Of a stretch of 64,000 nt of DNA, positions 12,083-24,300 are shown in pieces. Numbering within the stretch: position 1 is the first letter of the stretch; each line of letters starts with the position of its first letter. The stretch covers positions 1 through 64,000 of the forward strand of contig NJFT01000004.1 in NCBI GenBank assembly GCA_002221725.1. The letters run 5' to 3'. The position numbers were made by a program, and so were the translations under genes. The notes under the pieces were generated by a model. The model searched no databases. It was not told the origin of the DNA and saw nothing but the letters and a program-made list of their open reading frames with translations. Origin of the DNA: Scedosporium boydii (Eukaryota; Ascomycota; Sordariomycetes; Microascales; Microascaceae).

Positions 12083-15000
12083 ACGATACCCCCCCTTTTC
12101 ATCGCATGTTCCCACATGCGCACGGCAGACCTTTTGTCTTTCCTCCTATTCTCTTTTTTCCCCTCATTTTCTTTTTGTTTCGCTTTTCATTTCTCTTTTT
12201 TTCTTTTTCCTTTCCTGCACGTCATGATGATAGTTTGGCATTGCAATTTCCGAGGTATGAGAAAGGAGGGTTTTGACGGATGGGATTTCACAATACAAAA
12301 CAAAAAACACCAAGAAAAGCTAGAAAATATTTTCTCCATATCTGTACACTACGAAACTTTGCTGTTTAGGGAAAGGAAGGAAGAATGGCGTTTATCGGTC
12401 TTTGCAAACGAGAAGAAAGGTTCATAAGTGGAGGGGGAACGAGTCTACAAGTGAAGTTAGGAAAAGGTATATCTGACGAGTGGTTTTTCTTTTGTTTTCT
12501 TCTCGAGTCTCGAAGATTGGCCTGCGATTTTCCGATGGATTCCGGGTTTGGTTTCTAGGTAGCTTGATAGCGGTTTTGACTCGTTGATAATAGATTGTGG
12601 ATTCTCCTCCATACCCAATGTCTCGCGTGGCGACGCTTGTTCTCCTCTTCTTTCGAACTACGTATCGCATCGTGCCTGGTGCACGCTCCCGGATTACGAC
12701 TAAGAAACCTTGGGAGTATGCACCGCCCTACTTGATACGAACCGCAGTACAACACGAGATGATATAACATCGGGCGCAGAGATGGAAGGGCTGCAGCCAA
12801 GGACCCTCGCCGAAAGCTCTCGGCTTCAGACTACGGCTGCTTGCAGTGTGATCTTTCTCCCGGTCTCCCGCCTGGTTAGACCTTTTACTGATAAGCATGG
12901 AGAGGAGGCTGAAGCTGAGGAGTTCTTTCGGCCCCAAGCTCATCACGTACGTCTACCCAACAAGGTAGCCTAGCTGACGTTTCCATAAACCCTCTTCCTT
13001 GCCAGGGGCGCGAGTTTCTGCGCAGGGTTTGGGGTTACGCAAGAATCGTGCTGGGGTTTGGAAGAATCTGGACAAGGCTGGCTACCGAGCGGGCTACGGA
13101 TGTCACCAAGATCTTGGGGAAAACTCAGCTGGGATGCAAGGAGATGATTCTGTCGTGGCTCTATTTTCTTCTCTGTTTCCAAAAATCTCGGTTTACCCAC
13201 TATCACTTAAGGCTTCGAGCGTGACATCCATGCCCTTGTCAGATCCTTCCACGGCAACGAAGAACACCTAAGGATGCAAAGGTAGGTGTTCCATCTTGTT
13301 TTGATGAAGGGAGTTCACCTTATCTCCCAGGACCCCAGCCGGTGGCGTCAAGGGGAGGACACCACCGGGGATGACCAGCCCGAAAGGCGGGTGGTTGTGG
13401 GGTGTCTTCTTGCGCTCGAGGCACGTTTTGCAGCCAAGACGGGTGTCTGGTTTCCTTCTTTGGACTATCTTGTTTTGAAATATCCGAGGTTTCATAGGGG
13501 GTGTGAACTTGTAGTTACTTCGCATCCCATCTGTTTGATCATAAGCTGGGTAGTATCAATCTATCTGACGGATTTCGATAGCCCGTTCGCCGTCATTGAT
13601 AGGTGTTCTCACTGGCGCAGGTATTGTATTACTATGAAAGGGGGAAAGGGGTAAAATGACATTCAACTACTTCTATAGGAGGGCTGTATGATAACGAGTA
13701 AGATGTAAGAAATGGCCTTGATCAGCGGACTAACTCTCTCCTTCGAGATATTGGTTCATGGCTTTTGCGCCTCTGCTGATTATGATGCGCGAAGACGGGA
13801 CGTATTAGCTCTGCGCTTTTAAGACAGGCCAATTCTATGACGACATAGACTGGTCCTCTTCAGGCCAACTCGTAAGCAGCGCTCTACTCGACCGGACGCT
13901 CGTTGAGTATGCAATTGAGAGGTCCAGGATGCTTGATCTCGTCTATTGCCGGAACGGAGCCAAGCCTCCTCAAGAGAGGCGTCTTGCCAAGAAACGGGGA
14001 ATGGACGAATACAAGCCCTATAAGGAAGGGACGAAGCCATCTCAGCTCTGTCCAACGAGAAGTCCAAGAACCCCCAAATGAATCATTCCTCGTGAAATAG
14101 CGCGGACGCCTCTCAGCAACAGTGGCCCGAGTCTCAGCCCGTCTTCGAGGACGGAGGGGGATTACAGGACGTCAGAGGAAAGAAAAACGAAGCTAAACTG
14201 AGACCCTTCGCTAGACTCGGTGGCGTACTACTGAAGAAACTAAGCTGGCGCCCGTCAGCCTTCCTAGGAGAAGAATGGACGCCAACGATAGCCCTCGGCG
14301 TATGTTTACGCGGGTTGACTGGGTGTTCCCTCGTGGACCTGTTCTAGTGTGTGGCTGGCTTGAGGAACGCGCTAATCCCGCATTTTTATCCTATAGTTAT
14401 GTTCACTCGGCGAATCCACAATGGTATTCGATCATGTACGATGGGTGCACTTGAAGGATAGGACGAGAGGATGATGCCATCGGACAAGAGAGCGGCGAGG
14501 GGATTATCATCTTCCTTCTCTGGAGATTCCCACGTGAGGGTGTGGACCTTGTAACCATCGAATGAGAACTCATTCTGGGACACTGCCCAAGGACTTCTTC
14601 AGGATGGAAGGAAACGAGAGGACGTAGAATCCCTCCGTGTATGACTAGACCGAGAAAGAAGGAGGCGCGAAGGAAGGGGAGGCGAGCACGTGGCCAACAC
14701 GTCTGGTTTCTGAAGGCTTCATTGCGCGAACCTTGGCCAAGCTCAATCAAGGTCAGTACAGCTATCCATAATGGGTAAACAGTGAGTTAAGGGCTGGTCC
14801 GCCGTTCGTCCCCCTCTCCCCCCCTTCTTCTTTTTCCGTGTTACATGGTAATATCTGAAGCTTGCCTCTTCCAGTTTTAGGCGTCGAATTAGCTGCCAGA
14901 GCTTGACAGACGGCAAAGACCAATAGAAGCGCTGAAAGGCTTCCTGAGCAGGGAGAGGGCGTGTGGGTCCTCCGCCACCCCTTTTTCTATGGTCCATGGG

Positions 15001-18000
15001 TAAATAATGGGGTGCGGGAAAGGAAGAAAAAAAAAAGAGGAGGTAAGAAAGAATGAAAAGAGGCTTATTATTAACGGCGGCTGTCGAAGCGATAGTGGAT
15101 GTGTTGATGGATTGGTTGGAGCCGAGACGTGAAGGAGGTGGTGGTCTTTGCCTCTTTTTGCCCCTCCATCGCCCCCGCCTATGGACGTCGTTGGAATCAC
15201 TAACACCCTTTTCGTACTTGGACGCAATGCTAAGCACTTACGAGTTCCTGGACAGAATTACGAATACATTGAATACACTTCCTCCAGACCAGATTTTGAA
15301 AAAAATAGACCCTTTTCGGCTTTTGCGCAAGCCTAAGAGGCAACATTGAAGAGTGATGCGTTGTCAAGCTTCATCAAGTGCGATATCCCGTCTTCTTCGG
15401 GGTCGTCGGAGCCCTCTTGGGTCGCCATGTTGACTAGGAAAAGTACCGAGTACATGTGACGACAGGGCAAGTGACTTTTGGCAGATCTTGAAGGACCCTA
15501 GGGCGTGCGTCAAAGGCCAGGCCCGCTAAATTCTCAGAGAGTTGCACTGGAAGATTCGGAGACCAGAAGTACAGCACGAGGGCAGGTCAGTGACCAGGGT
15601 TCCAAGAAAAATCGAGCCTGTCAAAATACCATCAGCCACAAAAAGAAACAGGGGAAAAGATGGAAAAGACCCAAGAATTCCGCCAAAGTAAAACATCCTG
15701 GAAACCTCTGACCTCATAGATCCCGGGGTATAAACATCCCGGGGGATGCGTCCAGAATCGTTGGGCAACACACCTGCCACGTCAGCGGGAGCAATCAATT
15801 GAGATGGATCGATCCTTTCCTTCGGCGCGCCTCACATGACTCTGTTATGGAGGAGACGAGTTTAATCCAGCTTCAGGTCGCGCTTAGAGGGCGGATCCGG
15901 AGAACGCCGGGCGGCGCCTGTGGCTGAGCACCCAGCAACGAGCCAAGGAGGTAAAGAGGAAAAAAAGACATTGCATTGCATATTCCATCTCGCAGTAGGC
16001 GCAAATTCCCTTGCGTCAAAAGAAAGAAAAAGACGGAAACCCCAGGGTCGTAAAAATAGAGACTGCCAACTCAGCAACGCATCATGAGGCTTCAGCTCGT
16101 CGAGGCAAAAAAAAGATCATTGATGCAAATCTTGCAGCTGGGCTGCCTCACCGAGCTCACAGCTTTGCCAGCTCGTTCGCCTCGTTTCGTGCCAACGCAT
16201 GCGTGTCTCACTCGATCTGAGATGTCGGGGATCATGCTTGTCCGATGTTAAGTCTTGCAGGTGTGCAACGTTGTTGGTCAAGATCTTTCTGCAGGAAAGA
16301 ACCGATTTCATTTTCTTCCCATCTTGCCCCTTTTCTTGCGTGGTATTTTGGGGTTTTAACCTCATGGCTGAGTCGGCACTGTATCAGACGAGAAGGACCG
16401 TTGAGCAATTCCATCATTTGCTCTCGACTTCCAACTTGCCAGCGCATGGATTTTGCCACAGTCCCCTAGGATGCCCACGAGCCTGTAGCTGTTCCCCCTT
16501 CCTGTGCGGGGACCAAAGTCAGTCAAGGAAGAGTAAAAGGTGAAGAAGCGAATAGCAGGCTCTAAATTTCAATAGGAAGGTGAGCACCGATTGGAAGTTT
16601 GGCAACTCGAAGACTGTTGGTTAGGTGGAATCCTCATGATAGATGGGCATTATTCTCTCGCATTCGTATTATCCGTGACGACCGGGACATGCTGTGTTTT
16701 TGATAGGTAAAGGGCAAAAGGGGGGAAGGCGATAGGAGTAAGGATAGCCGAAGTATGGTCTATTCATGTAGGTGGATGAAAATAGTCAAGACGAAGTTTG
16801 GACTATCATAACTCATCTTTTCGTTTTCTCGTCAGTCCCTGGAAGTGGTGGAAATATTCCCCACCAACGACGCAGTCTTGGAATCCATCCCACCCCCTTT
16901 TCCTTTTCATGAAGCCGGGGACATTCACGATTGTTGAATACCCCCCATCTCGCCAGACACTTGGCCCGAGGTGTGCAACAACACCACAAGTTCGACAAGG
17001 GATGTGATCAATTCTTTCCCTTATTTGCATTGTTGCCCATGTAACGGCACGATATTTTCGCATCGCTCGTACAAAACAGTCGAAGGTATCATCGAACTCG
17101 TAATGAGCTTCCGTTGTGGGGATCCAAAGAGGAGGGTGAGACATGCAGCTCGCAGGAAATGGCAGAGCGAGGGATCGCATACATGGATCCTTCGAATCTC
17201 ATTCGTCCTTAATTCATGAATTCTGGCCAATCACGTATTTTATTTGCCTGATGGCTTGGCCCGCAACGGCTCGCCCTCTCTAATCAGGAAAGGGAAGAGC
17301 ATTTCTTAGTTCCCGCATCATTCAAAGTCCCTCTGGGTACCGCTTGACGGACAGTACTCCTGTGAAACAGGAGCGCAGAAGAAGAAAATAGTTCCGGTTG
17401 ACCCTACGCGTCGGTGCGATAGGACTGGGTGGTGGTTCCTAGAGGCCGGGGATGTAGGCCAAATGCAGGTGGAGCGGGAGAGGTCGACGATGATCCTTCT
17501 TTGATTTCTGTTTGGCTGACTGAAGCTGTCCGGTTGCAGCATTGGGGGGCTTGCATGGCGCGGAACGACTAACTTACATAGTAATTAATATGGCTCTGCT
17601 ATAGATAAAAGGATCAAGATAGGTAGGCATGGAGGATAAAAACAGAGAAACACATGATTCTCGGCCAATGTGGATTCCGTTTTGGCAGGATGGAGGGCGA
17701 CAAATGAATATCGCGTGGGCTATATTAGGGAAGCTTCTTTTCCTTGGTATGGTTGGTCGTACGGAGTAGAGACGGGAGTGATCGACTTCGACTGTTTCGG
17801 TTAGGAGTCCCCCCTCTCGGTGTTTCTTTGAGCACAGGGTTAGTGAGGAAAAAAGTGCCTCTTTCGTGCTAACTAGTACTTGAGTTAAGGTTCTCGGCAT
17901 CTACCAAATACCGAGCTCAAAGCCTCCACGATGGTTATGGTGAGGATGCTTGGAGACGGAAATCGCCCCCCTCCAGCGCACCCGCAAGCTCGGAGTCATT

Positions 18001-21000
18001 GGCACCGAAGAGGGGTGAACATGTCTTGATATCGAAAAGTTGCGTCATGCCCTGCATGCGAATCATGGATTCCAGCTCGGGATCAGCTGCAACCTGGCTC
18101 GTGAGACTCTTTCCAACTCGTCAATGATGAGAGAGGTTGGGGGGCTTCAGAGTGAGACATGCATCCAGAGTCTAATTCGGAGTCATGGACCCGACCTTGA
18201 CTTTGTCTCTTTGAGCCGTAGCCCAGGCTCAACCAGGAATGGTGCCCGCTGGTTGGCTTGGTGGTCCACAAGAACAAGCGCAGGGGTTATCCTGAGCCGT
18301 CGCGTTATGGGGCTCCTGACAGGCGGGCGGCCTGCATCAGCTGAGTGGTTACAGTGGACGAGGCCCTATTTGACTGGTTGTCCTCAGTGCATGAGCCCAC
18401 TATAGCATCGGACACTCGGAGACCCAGAACCAATACTATACTTGGAGAGATGATGACTCCTAACGTCAATGTAGTTTTTCCACTTAGACCAGGCTGAGTG
18501 TCGAGCAGAAACTTCTTTGTAGAGCGAATTGCATGTCAGTCTCAGACGCGAAGTCTTGGCCTTGCACGAGACGATGACACAAGTGCAGGAAGCTAGATTA
18601 TCGATAGACAGCAACGGGCGGGAATGAGAACAGGCTTGTGAACATAAGAGTTCGAGGAAGCTTGGGGCAGAAGCACATCCAGTGTTGACTCGTGACTTCG
18701 TCCTTGCCTCTTTCCTCTGGTGTCGAGAGTAAAGCCGTAAGTATCCGGCCCCAGATCAATGGAAGCTGCTATCTTGCTTATGGTTACGGTTACTGGGAAT
18801 GCCTGCCCTGGCTCAGCAGCACGCACAATTCCATCAATTCGAGTTTCTTTTCCGACTTCCCCTCTTCCCCTCCTCCCCTCAATATCTTCCCTGTCTTAAC
18901 CACTCCGATTTTTCTTCCTTTTTTTGCCACCCACGATCCACTTCGGACTAGAAAGCCGCTAGCATTTCTCCATAACGCCGTCTTCTATCGCCCACCCACA
19001 AAGCCAAGTCAGGGATGGCTTGCCTAGTGCGAGCCGCCCATCCATCTCTTAAACTAGCTTGGTCACAATCCAGTGTTGTCGAGCCCGGTGCCATCTCATC
19101 CGGCCCGGTGAGGTGCACACATTCTCGGGCGGGCCAGGCCTTTCCCCTCCATGGATCATCCACGGTTGACCGCTCGAGTGCTGCTCACCTAGCTGTGAGG
19201 CCTATAGGAGGCCACTCATTAAGGCGTCACCGCCGCTTAACACCGAAGGAGATGGGAATTCCCATCATCGGGGTGATCTCACCAGTATCATAATGCAGGA
19301 CACTGCTCCGCCGAAGTTGCGGACCCCAACCGACTGAATTTATTAATACCCTGTTTATATTTTAGAGGGGAGGTATCATCGTATCGTCTCCTCCTATGCA
19401 GGACTATGCAGTACAGGACCAAAAGAGAGGATGGGAGCAGGGCCCGACGTCCAATCGCTCTGCTCATCTGCGCGTGCTTGGTTTCCATAGGTTACCGCCT
19501 GCATCGACCACTCAGGGCAACGCCGTTTCAGCGCCTCTCATATGGGCGAAGCAAGAGTCCTGCAGACAGTGCAAAATGCAAGTGCATTGTGCAGCAGATA
19601 TTCTCCCCAGCCTGGATTGTGGATTGTGGGTTGGAGAGTGCATCCGCGACAGATGAGTCCATTTTGGCTCAAGGCTCGACTCACACTCCCTCCTTGGGGC
19701 TAGGGGCAGTTGAGTTGATTCTCCCCCACGCCATGGCACCCCCCATCATCCCTCCCACTCCCCCCCACTCCGGCTTCGGTCGTGACAGATTTCCAGCTCG
19801 GAATCGAGGCCCCCTCTCAATATCGAATCTCAAGGTTAGACATGGTTAAAACGACTTAGGGGTTGGTCTTTTCATTGTGCTGTCTCCGAGTCTCCACCTT
19901 CTCTTCGACCCTTCCAAGCAAGACAAGCTTTCCCACTCGCACCACAGGGTAAAGGACTCCATTATCGAGGGACCCAATCATGCTGTTAGGTCGGCACCTC
20001 CAGCCCCAGGCGGATAGACGGACACCTGACATGGCCTAGCTCCAGAATCCATCGTCTGTGCAGCTCGCACTCCAGCAAGGGTCTTGGACCGACGCCACAC
20101 CCCGATGCAGGGTAAAGATAGTAACCATCAAAGGTATCCCCCAAAGTCACCCTTGTATATTGGTACTTCGCCTGTACTCTCTTCAACATCAACCAGTCGC
20201 CAGCTTTCGCAGGCACCGACTCGGAACCTCTCACAATTGCGTATATACCACAATGTCGCCTCTTGACCTAGTTTTTCCAGCCCGTTTATTCTTCGTATCT
20301 CCGGGTCCTTCCCTTCACAGTCTTCCTCATTTCCCTCTCTTGAAGCTGTTCCGAAAATATACTCTATAATTTCTGTTTTACCTTTTGTGTGTTTCCTCGC
20401 CGTTCTTAGATCGCTGGTCGAGCTTCGCAAGACTCAACGCTCCACCGAGCCTCCGCTTACAGGCAATCCGATCCCATCTTCTCACGACGACCTGCCGAGA
20501 ACCACAGGAAAGCTTGGATTATGACTCTATTCTTCGCCTTCATTGCGTGAAAGAGAAACTACAGTTCGAATCTCACTATAATAATTTCGACGAGCCTGCC
20601 GTTCCTGCGCAGGCTGTGTCGACCTTCTACCCCCACACCACCCACTAACACCAGACACCATCTCCGCGATTCCCAGTGATCACATCACCACGGACGCCTC
20701 ATATCCCCCGTGCTCTTCCCTCTTCCGATCTAGTCGCCCACCACTCGCTCTATTCTCGAATCACTGCTATCCCTTACAAGTAAGGCGGGACCTGTCAAGC
20801 ACAGTTTAGGCCTCATTCCGTGGTTTCATACTTTTATTATTCTTTTTCTTTCCTGCTCTTGTGAAGGTGTCCTTTTTTCCTCTTCTATTTTTGCTTCCTA
20901 TTTTCTACTTTCATTTATACTATCAGGCCCAAGGCACATCCGGCTTCCGTGGACCCAGACCCGTGGCCGTTTAATCCCGGATCCCCTGGAAGACTTTCCT

Positions 21001-21349
21001 AATTTAACCCATCGTTGCCCGAAGGAGGTGGCCTAATATATCTTGCCCGTCCTTGGACTTCTGTTACAAACCCACGTTCCTGGATGGATGCCCGTTGGGT
21101 CAGCACCTAATTTTGCTCAGAACGGTACTCGCTAGGTTGTTCACCCTCTCTCTCGCCAGCAGATTGAAGCTTCGCTTTTCATCAATGCCGTTCCACCAAC
21201 ATAAGCGCCACTAACACACACTAGATAACCGGCCCATTGCAACTTTTGGAGGAAACGAAAACTTACATTCGGGGTGATAATGTTTTGAATTATGGTCTCG
21301 GGACTAATACCTGTCTGAATTTGAAGGAGGAACTGAATTTTGGGACAAC
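12083..21349. other. 9.3 kb stretch with no supportable protein gene
   Basis: Apart from the 3' flank of the THO1-type gene, I find no frame with recognisable domains. The longest candidates (16806-17180 minus, 124 codons; 14743-15237 minus, 164 codons; 10767-11303 type antisense frames) look like chance. The final 2.5 kb (about 18.8-21.35 kb) contains several C/T-rich blocks of the kind found in fungal leaders, so a long or multi-part 5' leader for the 1616-aa gene is possible. No tRNA gene or transposase fragment was recognised. Confidence 0.5.
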
Positions 21350-24300
21350 ATGTCTTCGCAGGGCTTGACCCCAAGTTCGGCACTTAGGCCGCGCAATGCG
21401 CCCCCGAGTATGACCCGGCGTTTAGTTGGGTATAGGAGTAATTCTGAAGAACAACGAAGTGTGCCGAGGAGCTTTGAGGCAGCCGGGGATCGGGTAGCCG
21501 CGAGAAGACCAGGCCAACACACCAAAGAGGCGAGCCGGATACCTCAGCAGGCGTCCGCTACTTTCTCCCCTTCATCCTCAACTCGGCGACCCTCCCTCCC
21601 AACACAATCGACCCGGCCGAGAGTCAATCAACAGGGACGGCCGCTTGGTTCCACTGGCTCGGCCTCCTCTACTAGGTCTGCACCCAGCCAACTCCCATCC
21701 GGATCCTCACTACCAACTAAAGACACCCGCCCGAAGACCACCACTTCGCGCCTGGGAGGGAAGAGGTCCTCACTAACACCCAATAGTGAAAGCGCACGAA
21801 ACAATTCCCGAAGCGACTCTGCCCGGACAAACTCCTCCGGTTCTTCCTTTTCTAACAGTGCCGGCCGATCCCGAAACTCGATAGACCCGGCAGCGAATGG
21901 GTTGCATTTCGATCGGACGCTCACAGAGAGTCCCACGGAGCTTCGGACCGCGAAAGCCATCGACATCACGAAACCGACTGCTCCCACCACTACTGTGTAC
22001 CCGGAACTTGATCGGTACCGGAATATGCAAAGGCAACATTCTGGTGCTTCCGAAAGTGGCCGGGGCCTCGAACCCATGTATAAGTTGACCACGCATGACC
22101 TTCCTCCGCCAACCCCTGGGTACATTTCCGGAACCGGAAGCCAGCTAAGTGCCATGAGTGGAGGAAGCCCTTCGACTCGATTCTCCGAGTCCCCAGGACC
22201 TAGTCCTTATAGCCGGGATACCACCCCTACCTCCGTCACGTCCCAATCCCCCGGTCTTGTCGCTCCTACCCGCTTTGCGCCGCCCAGGTTGAGACAGGCT
22301 GGTAGCCCTGCACAGACCCGCCCGCCGGTAACACGTCGGCGGGCCGGAAGCATGTCTGGTGGAATTGGTGCCAGCAACGCCGATCCGGATGGTCTCGCAT
22401 CGGTGAGGGAGTCGCTCACTTCGTCGTCGTCCAACTCAACTGTCCGCGGCAACGAGAAAAAGATAACCAAGAAGAAGCTTCAGGCGCCACCCCCGAGCCC
22501 CCCTCCCCGAAAATCTTCCTCGAAGCACACGGCAACAGCAACAGCAGCGAAGGTATCATCTAACACTAATAAGACTGAGGCTGGCTGGCGGTTGTCTCGC
22601 GGTTTCTCCAAGCCCGTTGCGCGATCACCTTCTCCTGCTAAGGCTAGCTCTTCCAACACACGGCCGATTCAAACCTTGTCACCTCGGCCCGGCCCTCCGG
22701 CGAGACCCAGCAGGGATGGCACCCCAGACATGCAGTCCCAGCTCTTTGAGCCGGTACCTGTCATCCACAGCAACTTGTCTTCGGCAAGCTTGGCCGCTGG
22801 GGAAAGGCGTGGTAGTGAGTCCCACACATCGTCGGCGCCCCCTCGATCCACCACCCCGTCTTCTTCCTCTCAACTTCACGTACGCCGGCCATCCGGCCAG
22901 GATCTGGCGGCCGTCACTCGGATCAACTCTGCCACAGGTGCCAAGGTTGCAACAAAGTCGGAGTCTAGCACCAGCCGGCCAACCCGGACCCCAAGCCCGA
23001 ACGTCTCTACATTCAACTCCCGTTTTAACTTCTTTGGGCGGAAGAAGACAGCACCGACGCTGCCGCCAGAAACTGCTCCAGCTACCAAGAAAGATAAGTC
23101 GGAAAAGACCGTGAGGAAGGGTCCTGCAGCTGGAACTGGCCACGAGGGCTATGGGCGTCTTGGTAGCATCCGGCGCCGAAGTAGCGGAGCCCTCAGCGGC
23201 ACCGCCACCCGTGGCAGCCCTGTGTTAACATCTTCTTCCCAAGACAACTTTTCGAACAGACCTGAATTCACGGATCCATTCCTCAGGGATCGGATGAACC
23301 CCGTCATCATTTCTGGGGGCGAGATTATCGAGAACAGAAACACCAGCAGCGAATTTAGCCGTTCCGAGAGCAATACGAGCTTCATCAGCCATTCCCGTCA
23401 GCGCAGCAATGATTCCTCCAAGTTTAGCTCGGAGGTATCGACGACGTCCAACGCCCAGGAGGGCGCACGAAACACCCTGTGGCCTTCCGCTTTCCCTAAG
23501 CGACCGCCAGTGAGCTCTCAAAGTCGAACACGTCGGCCATCCGAGAGCAGCGACGATGAAGGTATTATCATGAAGCGAACCCTTGCCTTTAGGAGATCTC
23601 AGCAGAAGCTGCGAACGTCACCTGAGCAAACTCCCATGAGGCTACCAAAGCCCATCAATACGAGGGGCATTGCACCGTCACCGCTCACAAGCGTAGACAC
23701 AACCCAAATCCTCACGGATGACTCTACCTTGGAGCTTCAAAAGGAGGCCTCTCGAGGGAGCAAATTGAATCTGCCGCAACAGTCAAAGAAGCTGACGAAG
23801 AGGGCGAAATCGCCGCGCAAATGGAACCTCTTCAGTCGGTCGCAGAACCAGGCTACTGCCGCCTCCAAGGAGTCCAAGGTCGAATCTGTTGCCGCCACGG
23901 TCAAGGTGGTGCAGACCAAGCATGTGCCGTTCTATGCCATGATGGACTCATCTGAGCAGGAGGATTCTGGCGATATGGATCTTATGGATGTGCTTCGCAG
24001 CGCAGAAGTCTACGACCAACCGTCGCCACGATCTCAGGGAGGCTTTACCGGTCATCAGAGACGGCCATCAATTACGAAGACCCCGGAGCCGCCACCATCC
24101 ATTAGCAGCTCGGCTGCTCGATCTTACCAATCGCCGCCGCCACCGCCGCAGCAGCGACCTCGACCACGTGTTATGTCCCCTCAGAAGGAGGCACCACTTC
24201 GGCAGGCCACCAAGATATCAACAGCTCCTACTCCGGCGAAGCAGAGTCGACTTCCACAGGTCGGCCGGATTCCAAAGGTTGTTAGCTCGCGGCCCGAGCA

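Noticed and set aside
16806..17180. 124-codon open frame on the minus strand
   Set aside because: No recognisable motif, no splice continuation, and comparable frames occur on other strands of the same stretch.
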